Assembly: GCA_947456955.1 (NCBI GenBank)
Contig: CANGTQ010000001.1
Location: 348,538-412,537, forward strand
DNA from: Flavobacteriaceae bacterium
GTDB taxonomy: Bacteria > Bacteroidota > Bacteroidia > Flavobacteriales > Flavobacteriaceae
Length of the DNA stretch: 64,000 nucleotides
Reading direction: 5' to 3'
Positions 7,855 to 15,523 of the stretch are shown piece by piece. The notes under the pieces are model-generated. The model was not told the DNA's origin, searched no databases, and saw only the letters and a program-made list of their open reading frames with translations. The position numbers and the translations under genes are program-made. Every line of letters starts with the position of its first letter. Within the stretch, counting starts at the first letter, position 1.

Positions 7855-9054
7855 ATGATAAACCCATCAGCATTTGGCTGGATAGATAAGTTTTTTATTG
7901 AACAGAAAACTAGTGAACAAATTTTTATGGTTTCAGAAGAAGAGTTTTATCTTCAAACCAGAGCCACAGGTTTTATTTTTGGTCATATTATAAGTTTTGA
8001 TACTCTTAAATCAATACCATTAAAAGAAAGACTTGCGGAAGAGATTTCAAAAATTGGAATGCTCAATACTTTATATAAAATGTATTGCTTGGTCAAACAA
8101 GATACAGATAAAGATAAATTCATAAGTGAAGCTGTTTCCTTTTACAATTTGATGACTCCAAAAGGATTTAATCCATTACAGAAAATGCTTCCTAGCAGTT
8201 CTGATTCAAGTAAACTTGAAAAAATAATTCACGACAGAGTACAAACGAATGAAGATTTATTTAGTAAAAGCTTTTCGCATGTAATTACCAATGCTCTGCT
8301 CTTTATTGATGTTTTAGCTTTCAAAAAATACTTAGAAAAAGGCTCATTACCCGAAAAATATTTTAACCGAATTGAAGATAGTGTTATAAGTGTTATTTCG
8401 CTTTCTTTAAAATCTAAAACCGGAATTTCGGTTCATGATGATTTGTTACAAAAACTTTTTGAATCTTCTGTTCGGTATACTAAGTTTTCAGACAAGCATA
8501 TTAAATCTATTGAAGATATTGATTTAAGTAACCTTGAAAATAATTTAGAAAAATTTTACGTAATCGATTTGGCTGGAATAAGTTTATGGAGTGATGAAAA
8601 AGTAGAAAATGAAGAACGCTATTTCTTGTTTAAGTTGGGAGAAAAACTAAACATAGCTCAAAATTTCATTATAGAAAGCATTGATTTTGTAAACGATTTT
8701 ATCATAAAATACAAAACCGAAATTCCGTATTTCAATAATTCTAATCCAGTAAAAAATTTCTATGACCATACAACAGAAAGTGTAGTAGTGTTATTAAACA
8801 GAAATAAAAAACGTTTGGTAAAAGAAGTTTCTCAAAGCAAAGAGTTGATGCAACTTATAGCCAAATCAACTCACAAAGAATTAGACAAAGAAGAGAAGAG
8901 AAAAATTAAAACTCAATTACTTGATATTTGTAAAACAGTACCATCCTTGACCATTTTCTTATTGCCTGGCGGAAGTTTACTTTTGCCAATATTGATAAAA
9001 TTCATTCCACAATTATTACCTTCGTCATTTAACGAAAATGAAGAAAGAGAATAA
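7855..9054 (+). CDS. LETM1-related biofilm-associated protein
   Basis: A 399-aa protein found across Flavobacteriaceae. The C-terminal 80 residues (KELDKEEKRKIKTQLLDICKT followed by VPSLTIFLLPGGSLLLP) match the LETM1 region, whose mitochondrial relative is a membrane cation/proton antiporter. Here there is one hydrophobic hairpin at the C-terminus and a long soluble helical N-terminal part beginning MINPSAFGWIDKFF. The product name reflects family annotation; the biochemical role in bacteria is unknown. It starts 9 bases after sodC and ends 65 bases before the convergent LysR gene. Confidence 0.8.
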   Translation: MINPSAFGWIDKFFIEQKTSEQIFMVSEEEFYLQTRATGFIFGHIISFDTLKSIPLKERLAEEISKIGMLNTLYKMYCLVKQDTDKDKFISEAVSFYNLMTPKGFNPLQKMLPSSSDSSKLEKIIHDRVQTNEDLFSKSFSHVITNALLFIDVLAFKKYLEKGSLPEKYFNRIEDSVISVISLSLKSKTGISVHDDLLQKLFESSVRYTKFSDKHIKSIEDIDLSNLENNLEKFYVIDLAGISLWSDEKVENEERYFLFKLGEKLNIAQNFIIESIDFVNDFIIKYKTEIPYFNNSNPVKNFYDHTTESVVVLLNRNKKRLVKEVSQSKELMQLIAKSTHKELDKEEKRKIKTQLLDICKTVPSLTIFLLPGGSLLLPILIKFIPQLLPSSFNENEERE

Positions 9055-9119
9055 AACCCTTAATAAGTATAGATTGACCAAAAGTTGAATGAAAATTATT
9101 AATTAAATAATGTAAAATA

Positions 9120-10043
9120 TTAATAATTATCAATCCATGAAAAGTAATTAGTTTTCAATTTGCTTTTTTCATCTCGAATATAATTTATGTAAGCTTCAGC
9201 GACTGGACTTAATGATTTGTTTTTTAACCATACCAAGTACCAGTTCGACTTTATTGGAAATCCTTTCATAGAAATAATTTTTAAATCTCCACTTTCAAGT
9301 TCGTTTTTTAACCCAATAATTGGCATTATAGAATAACCTATGCCTGCTATTATAGCTTGCTTTACTGCTTCATTAGAAGTTAATTGCATTTTTTTGGCAG
9401 ACTGAATTCCATTACGCTGAAGGTAGTTCTCCATTACTAATCGAGTAGCTGAACCTTCTTCTCTATATATTAACGGAAATTCATCAAATAAATTTGAATA
9501 ATTATTTTGAATTTGCGAAACAGCATATTGATTTCCAATTAAATACAATTTATTTTCGAGTAAAATCTCGTATTGCAACTGAATACCATCAGGTAAAATA
9601 GAAACTAATGCAAAATCAACTTCATTATTTTCCAAACTCTTAACAACTTTTGATTTGTTAGTTACATCCATAATAAGGTCAATGCCTTTATTCTGATTTA
9701 AAAAATCACACAAAAAATAAGGCATTACATATTTCCCTGTTGAAACTACAGATACCATTAATTTTCCTGACAAAATACCTTTGAAAGTTTTTGATTTATA
9801 GGTTATTGTTTCCACTTCATCTAAAACTTTTTGGGCTGTAATTGCAATCTCTTTTCCAAAATGAGTAATATACAATTGCCTTCCTATTACTTCTGTCAAC
9901 GGAATATCAAATTGATCTTGCAGTTTTTTTAATTGAATAGATACCGCAGGTTGCGTTAAATTTAATTCTTCAGCAGCTTTGGTAATACTCTTTGTTTGAA
10001 CAATTTTTAAGAATATCTGTAATTGATGTAATGTATAATGCAT
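9120..10043 (-). CDS. LysR family transcriptional regulator
   Basis: A 307-aa LysR-type regulator. The N-terminal helix-turn-helix is clear: LHQLQIFLKIVQTKSITKAAEELNLTQPAVS. The remainder is the periplasmic-binding-like effector domain, related in appearance to the CysB/CbbR branch. It is transcribed divergently from NADP-isocitrate dehydrogenase across an 89-base gap, the classic layout for a LysR protein controlling its neighbour, so the icd operon is the likely target. The effector is unknown. A well-formed promoter (TTG-N18-TATATTTG) precedes it. Confidence 0.9.
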   Translation of the reverse strand: MHYTLHQLQIFLKIVQTKSITKAAEELNLTQPAVSIQLKKLQDQFDIPLTEVIGRQLYITHFGKEIAITAQKVLDEVETITYKSKTFKGILSGKLMVSVVSTGKYVMPYFLCDFLNQNKGIDLIMDVTNKSKVVKSLENNEVDFALVSILPDGIQLQYEILLENKLYLIGNQYAVSQIQNNYSNLFDEFPLIYREEGSATRLVMENYLQRNGIQSAKKMQLTSNEAVKQAIIAGIGYSIMPIIGLKNELESGDLKIISMKGFPIKSNWYLVWLKNKSLSPVAEAYINYIRDEKSKLKTNYFSWIDNY

Positions 10044-10067
10044 TAATATATTTTATGCGTTTCATAA

Positions 10068-10096
10068 CAAATATAAATAAAAATATATACTCACAA
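10068..10096 (-). promoter_or_regulatory. Promoter of the LysR gene
   Basis: On the minus strand, TTG at 10096-10094 and TATATTTG at 10075-10068 are separated by 18 bases, a full match to the Bacteroidota promoter, with the start site predicted near 10061. Confidence 0.6.
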
Positions 10097-10101
10097 CGCA
10101 A

Positions 10102-10109
10102 TAGATTTG
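10102..10109 (+). promoter_or_regulatory. Promoter -7 box of icd
   Basis: TAGATTTG fits TAnnTTTG, 24 bases before the icd ATG. It lies back to back with the LysR promoter, so a LysR dimer in this 89-base gap could affect both genes. Confidence 0.5.
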
Positions 10110-10132
10110 CAAAAAAATAACCAAATAAAATT

Positions 10133-11569
10133 ATGCAAAGAATAACTATCGCAAAAGGTGACGGAATAGGTCCAGAGATAATGGACGCTACATTAGAAAT
10201 TATCAAAGCTGCAGGTGCTCAACTAGAGTATGATGAAATTCAGGTTGGTGAGAAAGTATACCTTTCTGGAAATACTTCAGGAATTGCAAAAGAAAGCTGG
10301 GATACCATTATAAAAAACAAAGTGTTTTTAAAAGCGCCAATTACAACTCCTCAAGGTGGTGGTTATAAAAGTTTAAATGTTACCACAAGAAAATTCCTTG
10401 GATTGTATTCGAATGTTAGACCATGTATGAGTTTGCATCCATTTGTCGAAACAAAACATCCAAAAATGGATATCGTTATCATAAGAGAAAATGAAGAAGA
10501 TTTATATGCTGGAATTGAACATCAACAAACTGATGAAGTTATTCAATGCCTAAAAATAATCAGCCGACCTGGTTGTGAAAAAATTGTTCGTTATGCTTTT
10601 GAATTTGCCAAACAATATGGCAGAAAGAAAGTGACTTGCTTTACCAAAGACAATATCATGAAGCAAACGGATGGCTTATTCCACCAAGTGTTTGATGAAA
10701 TTGCAACAGAATATCCAGAAATTGAAAATGAACATTGGATTATTGATATTGGTGCAGCCAAAATGAGTGACACACCGGAAGCATTTGATGTTATTGTAAC
10801 TTTAAATTTATATGGTGATGTTCTTTCTGATATTGCTGCACAAATTGCAGGTTCAGTTGGATTAGCAGGCTCGGCAAATATTGGTGAAGAATGTTCGATG
10901 TTTGAAGCCATTCATGGTTCAGCACCAAGAAGAGCTGGTCAAAACATGGCAAATCCATCAGGATTATTACAAGGTGCTGTGATGATGTTGAATCATTTAG
11001 GTCAAAATGTTGTTGCTACCAAAGTACATAATGCTTGGTTAAAAACTCTAGAAGATGGCATTCATACCTATGATATTTTTAAAGAAGGTGTTAGCACTCA
11101 AAAAGTAGGAACCAAAGAATTTGCTCAAGCTGTTATTGCTAATTTGGGTCAAAAACCTAAAACATTGGCAGCAGTAAATTACGAAAATGGTCAAGCCCTA
11201 AATCTACCAAAATATAAAAAGAGACCACAAGCTAAGAAAGAACTTATTGGTCATGATGTTTTTGTTCACTGGAACGGAACAGACCCTAACGAATTAGCTC
11301 TAAAATTGAGCCAAATTGGAACATCTAATCTGAAATTAAACATGATTACCAATCGTGGAATTAAAGTTTGGCCAGAAGGATTTTCTCAAACATTTTGTAC
11401 CGATCATTGGAGATGCCGATTTAAAACTGAAGAAGGTAAAACCATATCTAAAGAGGAAATAATAGTTCTTCTTCAACAATGCATTCAAAATGATATTGAT
11501 ACTATCAAAACTGAAAATTTATATCAATTTGATGGTAAAATGGCATTTTCACTAGGACAAGGACAATAA
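10133..11569 (+). CDS. icd: NADP-dependent isocitrate dehydrogenase
   Basis: TCA-cycle enzyme converting isocitrate to 2-oxoglutarate and CO2 with NADP. This is the long 478-aa form (Thermus/Rickettsia type), with the isocitrate/isopropylmalate dehydrogenase core in the first 340 residues and a C-terminal extension. Visible motifs are GDGIGPEIMDATLEII, IIRENEEDLYAGIEH (substrate binding), NLYGDVLSDIAAQIAGSVGLAGSANIG (metal and substrate site) and EAIHGSAPRRAGQNMANPSG (coenzyme loop). It heads a tight run continuing through two small genes, a DUF6671-like gene, a Sua5 gene and sbtA with gaps of 3-12 bases. A divergent LysR gene is the probable regulator. Confidence 0.95.
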   Translation: MQRITIAKGDGIGPEIMDATLEIIKAAGAQLEYDEIQVGEKVYLSGNTSGIAKESWDTIIKNKVFLKAPITTPQGGGYKSLNVTTRKFLGLYSNVRPCMSLHPFVETKHPKMDIVIIRENEEDLYAGIEHQQTDEVIQCLKIISRPGCEKIVRYAFEFAKQYGRKKVTCFTKDNIMKQTDGLFHQVFDEIATEYPEIENEHWIIDIGAAKMSDTPEAFDVIVTLNLYGDVLSDIAAQIAGSVGLAGSANIGEECSMFEAIHGSAPRRAGQNMANPSGLLQGAVMMLNHLGQNVVATKVHNAWLKTLEDGIHTYDIFKEGVSTQKVGTKEFAQAVIANLGQKPKTLAAVNYENGQALNLPKYKKRPQAKKELIGHDVFVHWNGTDPNELALKLSQIGTSNLKLNMITNRGIKVWPEGFSQTFCTDHWRCRFKTEEGKTISKEEIIVLLQQCIQNDIDTIKTENLYQFDGKMAFSLGQGQ

Positions 11570-11581
11570 TAAAAGACAATT

Positions 11582-11821
11582 ATGGAACTACAATTATTAA
11601 ATGGCGCCTTTTCTTCAAAAGAATCAATTGAGATTTTAAATCAATTATTCCAAGTAAAAATTAAGTTTCACGAAGATAAAATCAAGACCTCCCAAAATGA
11701 GGAAGATGTAAAAATGCGAGAACGTAAAATTAAGTTCTTACAAAATGAATTAGCCCATGCAAGGCAATTGATTACTACTAAAACAGAATACATTTCACTA
11801 AGTAGTCAAATTATATTATAA
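11582..11821 (+). CDS. Small hypothetical protein A of the icd run, 79 aa
   Basis: No family recognised. It begins MELQLLNGAFSSKESIEIL and shares the pattern L-x-x-G-x-FSS...L...K-x-x-FH with the next gene, so the two appear to be diverged paralogues. Charged and helical with a C-terminal half like a coiled coil (DVKMRERKIKFLQNELAHARQL). No signal or membrane segment. It starts 12 bases after icd and ends 4 bases before gene B, so it should be on the icd transcript. Confidence 0.7.
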   Translation: MELQLLNGAFSSKESIEILNQLFQVKIKFHEDKIKTSQNEEDVKMRERKIKFLQNELAHARQLITTKTEYISLSSQIIL

Positions 11822-11825
11822 AATT

Positions 11826-12098
11826 ATGGATAAATATCAGTTTAAGTTAATAGAAGGTGATTTTTCATCACAGGATGCCAAGACCGTTTTAATGTCAGTT
11901 ATCAATAGTAAAGTTAATTTTCATAATCTCAATGCCTTTAGTGAATTTGTTAAAAACAATGAAGATTGTGAAACATCAAAACAAAGAATTTCAGCATTAT
12001 CAAAAGCAAGTGAAGATATCCTAAAACTAATAGAGGAAAGTGAAAAAAAAGGAATGAAGTTGAAGATTAATGGAGACATTACTGTAGAGTTTATTTAA
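11826..12098 (+). CDS. Small hypothetical protein B of the icd run, 90 aa
   Basis: Unrecognised; probable paralogue of gene A by the shared start pattern (FKLIEGDFSSQDAKTVLMSVINSKVNFH). The C-terminus LKINGDITVEFI looks like a beta strand pair. Cytoplasmic. It begins 4 bases after gene A and is followed 10 bases later by the DUF6671-like gene. Two related small proteins side by side suggest a hetero-oligomer, but this is inference. Confidence 0.7.
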   Translation: MDKYQFKLIEGDFSSQDAKTVLMSVINSKVNFHNLNAFSEFVKNNEDCETSKQRISALSKASEDILKLIEESEKKGMKLKINGDITVEFI

Positions 12099-12108
12099 GC
12101 TAAAGGAT

Positions 12109-12951
12109 TTGGAAATTTTCGAAGGAAGAAGGTTAATCATTGCCACAAAACATAAAAAAGAAAGTGTCATAGCGCCTCTATTAGAGGAACATCTAGGAGT
12201 TCAATGTTTTGTTCCAACTGATTTTGAGACCGATAAGTTGGGAACTTTTACCGGAGAAATTGAGAGAAAAAATGATGCTTTAACCACAGTTAGACAAAAA
12301 TGTCTGCTGGCAATGGAAGAATACCAATGCGATTTAGGGATAGCAAGCGAAGGGTCTTTTGGTCCACATCCATCAATTTTCATGGCACATGCTGATGATG
12401 AATTTTTAATTTTTATTGATAAAAAAAATAATTTAGAAATAATTGTTCGAGAGTTAAGTCTCGACACTAACTTTAATGCAACAACTGTAAATTGTTTTCA
12501 AAATTTGGTTGATTTAGTAAAAACAGTTGGGTTTCCTGAACATGGTGTGATTTTAAAAATCACCTCGGAAGAAGTTCCTACCGTTGTAAAAGGAATTCAA
12601 ACCTGGGAATTATTGGAAGAGAGTTTTAATACGCTCTCCGCTATTAATTCCCAAGTTGTTGCAGAAACCGATATGCGAGCGATGTATAATCCAACTCGTA
12701 TGAAGGTTATTGAAAAAGCTGCTCATAAACTAATTGAAAAAATAAAATCTCTTTGTCCTGAATGTCACGTACCTGGTTTTGGTGTAGTAAACATCAAATC
12801 GGGATTGCCTTGTGAATGGTGTGGTTCACCAACAAATTCAACAAAATCACATATTTTTAAATGTCAGAAATGTAATTTTGAACAGGAAAATATGTTTCCA
12901 AATAACAAGAAAACAGAGGATCCAATGTTTTGTGATTATTGTAATCCATAA
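12109..12951 (+). CDS. DUF6671-like protein with C-terminal zinc ribbon
   Basis: A 280-aa protein. The start is TTG at 12109, preceded by AAAGGA; no in-frame ATG gives the full conserved N-terminus MEIFEGRRLIIATKHKKES. The first 200 residues form an alpha/beta domain with conserved-looking GIASEGSFGPHPS and ETDMRAMYNPTRM segments. The C-terminus has four Cys pairs (CPEC, CEWC, CQKC, CDYC) that make one or two zinc ribbons. The arrangement agrees with the DUF6671 family as I remember it; its reaction is unknown. It lies in the icd-sua5-sbtA run, 3 bases before the Sua5 start. Confidence 0.65.
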   Translation: MEIFEGRRLIIATKHKKESVIAPLLEEHLGVQCFVPTDFETDKLGTFTGEIERKNDALTTVRQKCLLAMEEYQCDLGIASEGSFGPHPSIFMAHADDEFLIFIDKKNNLEIIVRELSLDTNFNATTVNCFQNLVDLVKTVGFPEHGVILKITSEEVPTVVKGIQTWELLEESFNTLSAINSQVVAETDMRAMYNPTRMKVIEKAAHKLIEKIKSLCPECHVPGFGVVNIKSGLPCEWCGSPTNSTKSHIFKCQKCNFEQENMFPNNKKTEDPMFCDYCNP

Positions 12952-12954
12952 GAA

Positions 12955-13905
12955 ATGAAAGTAGAAATTCAAAAAGCAGCTAGCTTATTAAAAGAAGGAA
13001 ATGTAGTTGCTATTCCAACGGAAACTGTATACGGATTAGCAGCCAATGCTTTTAATGAAGATGCTGTCCGAAAAATATTTGAAATCAAAGGCAGACCATT
13101 ATTCAATCCACTTATTATTCATATAAAATCTTTAGCCTTTTTAGAACAGTTAGTTTACAACATTCCACCCAAAGCGTTGCAATTGGCGCGCCATTTTTGG
13201 CCTGGTTCATTAACTTTAATTCTACCAAAAAAGGAGATAGTTCCCAATATTATTACAGCAGGAAAAAATACTGTAGCAGTTCGCGTTCCAAATCATCCAG
13301 TAACATTAGCGCTTTTAAACGCATTAGATTTTCCTCTGGCAGCGCCAAGTGCAAATCCTTTTGGAACCATAAGTCCAACAGAAGCAAAACACGTAACCGA
13401 TTATTTTAAAGAAAAAATTCCAATGGTTTTGGATGGTGGAATTTGTCAAAACGGAATAGAATCTACTATTATTGGGTTTGAGTTTGATGAACCTGTACTC
13501 TATCGTTTGGGTTCAATTACAGTGGAGGAAATAGAAAAAATAGTAGGCAAAATTACTATAAAAAATAAAAAAGAAGTAGCTCCTGATGCACCTGGAATGC
13601 TTTCCAAACATTACGCACCAAAAACCAAAACATTTTTAGAAACAGATATAAATGCATTTTTAAAAAAACATCCAAATAAAAAAATTGGTATACTACTCTT
13701 TAATCAAAGAATAGAGAATAATGAATTTATTCACCAACAAATTTTGTCTGAAAACGGAAACTTTAAACAAGCAGCCGTAAATCTTTATTCCGCCATGCAT
13801 CGATTGGACAAACTTGGATTAGACTTAATTGTTGCCGAACGATTTCCTGAAATTGATTTAGGAAAATCTATTAATGATCGCTTGGAGCGTGCAACTAAAA
13901 ATTAG
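12955..13905 (+). CDS. L-threonylcarbamoyladenylate synthase (Sua5/TsaC)
   Basis: Makes threonylcarbamoyl-AMP from threonine, bicarbonate and ATP, the first step of the t6A37 tRNA modification. The YrdC/TsaC domain covers the first 200 residues: VVAIPTETVYGLAANAF, KGRPLFNPLIIHI, WPGSLTLILP and APSANPFGTISPT are signature segments. At 316 aa it is the long Sua5 form with the C-terminal Sua5 domain after a linker (PGMLSKHYAPKTK). Its use of bicarbonate and its place just before a bicarbonate transporter gene is suggestive, but may be chance. It begins 3 bases after the upstream gene and ends 3 bases before sbtA. Confidence 0.92.
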   Translation: MKVEIQKAASLLKEGNVVAIPTETVYGLAANAFNEDAVRKIFEIKGRPLFNPLIIHIKSLAFLEQLVYNIPPKALQLARHFWPGSLTLILPKKEIVPNIITAGKNTVAVRVPNHPVTLALLNALDFPLAAPSANPFGTISPTEAKHVTDYFKEKIPMVLDGGICQNGIESTIIGFEFDEPVLYRLGSITVEEIEKIVGKITIKNKKEVAPDAPGMLSKHYAPKTKTFLETDINAFLKKHPNKKIGILLFNQRIENNEFIHQQILSENGNFKQAAVNLYSAMHRLDKLGLDLIVAERFPEIDLGKSINDRLERATKN

Positions 13906-13908
13906 CCT

Positions 13909-14871
13909 ATGAATTTTAATTTACTTTTAGATAATTTAACCAATCCGGCATTACTTTTCTTTTTGTTAGGAATAATTGCCACTCGACTTAAAAGCGATTT
14001 GGAAATTCCGCCAAATTCTTCAAAATTTATTTCGTTATATCTTTTATTCTCTATTGGATTTAAAGGTGGTCAGGAATTGGCTCACAGTCATTTTGACCTA
14101 GAGATAATTTACTCTGCAATTTTTGGAGTTTTTATAGCGATTATCATTCCTGTTTATTGTTTTTTTATTTTAAAAAGAAAATTTAGTATTGAAAATTCTG
14201 GTGCTATTGCTGCTGCATATGGCTCTGTGAGTGCCGTTACTTTTGTTACTGCTATTTCTTTTTTAGAAATTCAAAAATATGCATTCAGCGGACATATGGT
14301 TGCAATCATGGCATTAATGGAAGCACCTGCAATTATAATTGGAGTAATTCTAATGAAAATTTTTAATAAAAATGAGGTCATAAAAACCAAAATGAAGTCT
14401 GTCATAAAGCATTCATTAACCAATGGAAGTGTGCTGCTTATTCTGGGTAGTTTATTGATTGGTTATTTAGCAAGTGATCAACAAGCTATGGGAATAAAAC
14501 CTTTTACAACGGACATTTTTAAAGGATTTCTTGCCATTTTCTTACTTGACATGGGTATTTTGAGTGGCAAAAAACTGAATGTTTTTATTAAAAGTGGATG
14601 GTTTCCTGTGGTTTTCGCAATTATAATTCCGTTAATAAATGGCAGTTTAGTTGCACTACTTAGTCAGTTAGTTTCAAATGAAATTGGAAATAGATTCATA
14701 TTTGCTATACTTGCTGCAAGTGCATCCTATATAGCTGTACCGGCAGCAATGAAAATTGTAGCACCAAAAGCAAACCCGGGTTTATTTTTACCCATGGCAT
14801 TGGCTATCACTTTTCCGTTTAATATTACTTTCGGAATGCCAATTTATCTTTCAATTATACTTTACTGTTAA
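13909..14871 (+). CDS. sbtA: SbtA-type sodium-dependent bicarbonate transporter
   Basis: Integral membrane protein of 320 aa with about ten hydrophobic segments, matching the SbtA/DUF897 family that imports bicarbonate with Na+. FFLLGIIATRLKSDLEIPPNSSKFISLYLLFSIGFKGG-type sequence at the N-terminus, AAAYGSVSAVTFVTA and IMALMEAPAIIIGV are the family hallmarks. It is last in the icd run and faces a convergent beta-carbonic anhydrase gene only 7 bases away. Together with the SulP transporter this makes a dissolved-inorganic-carbon module. No PII-like SbtB gene is adjacent. Confidence 0.9.
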   Translation: MNFNLLLDNLTNPALLFFLLGIIATRLKSDLEIPPNSSKFISLYLLFSIGFKGGQELAHSHFDLEIIYSAIFGVFIAIIIPVYCFFILKRKFSIENSGAIAAAYGSVSAVTFVTAISFLEIQKYAFSGHMVAIMALMEAPAIIIGVILMKIFNKNEVIKTKMKSVIKHSLTNGSVLLILGSLLIGYLASDQQAMGIKPFTTDIFKGFLAIFLLDMGILSGKKLNVFIKSGWFPVVFAIIIPLINGSLVALLSQLVSNEIGNRFIFAILAASASYIAVPAAMKIVAPKANPGLFLPMALAITFPFNITFGMPIYLSIILYC

Positions 14872-14878
14872 AAAAAGG

Positions 14879-15523
14879 CTAGTTAGAAAATTTCAAACGA
14901 TATACCTCATCAAGTTCGTTATTTGAACTCATATTTACATCTAAATCAGTTACATAACCCGAGTTTAAACCGTAGGTCCAACCGTGCAATGTTAAATCTT
15001 GTCCGTTTCGCCATGCTCCTTGAACAATGGATGTTTTAGCTAAATCAAAGACTTGTTCTTGAACATTAATCTCTACAAACTTGTTAAATCGATCTTCTTC
15101 ATTTTCAAATGAATTTAAGTAATCTTCGTGTAAACGATACACATCTTTTATATGACGAATCCAATTGTCTATAAGACCTATAGATTGATTACCCATTGCC
15201 GCTTTTACACCACCACAACCATAATGTCCGCAAACAATTACATGCTTTACTTTTAAAACATTTACAGCATAATCCAAAACGCTTAACATATTCATATCAG
15301 AATGAATAACCATATTAGCAATGTTTCTGTGAACAAAAACTTCACCTGGCTTTGCACCTATTATTTCATTTGCAGGTACTCGACTATCAGAACATCCTAT
15401 CCAAAGTAATGGTGGTTGTTGGCCTTTTGCTAAATCTTTGAAATATTCAATATCTAAAGCGAGTTGATTCTCAACCCATTTTTTATTGTTATCAAGTATT
15501 TTTTTATAAAATTCAGTACTCAT
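14879..15523 (-). CDS. Beta-class carbonic anhydrase
   Basis: Zinc enzyme interconverting CO2 and bicarbonate, 214 aa. Zinc ligands are visible as CSDSR (Cys and Asp-Arg dyad) and HYGCGG (His and Cys). The signature GEVFVHRNIANMV and the C-terminal LHGWTYGLNSGYVTDL are typical of the type represented by E. coli Can. No signal peptide, so cytoplasmic. Its start overlaps the end of the SulP gene by 4 bases (ATGA-type overlap), so the two are translationally coupled, and it is convergent with sbtA. Confidence 0.95.
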   Translation of the reverse strand: MSTEFYKKILDNNKKWVENQLALDIEYFKDLAKGQQPPLLWIGCSDSRVPANEIIGAKPGEVFVHRNIANMVIHSDMNMLSVLDYAVNVLKVKHVIVCGHYGCGGVKAAMGNQSIGLIDNWIRHIKDVYRLHEDYLNSFENEEDRFNKFVEINVQEQVFDLAKTSIVQGAWRNGQDLTLHGWTYGLNSGYVTDLDVNMSSNNELDEVYRLKFSN

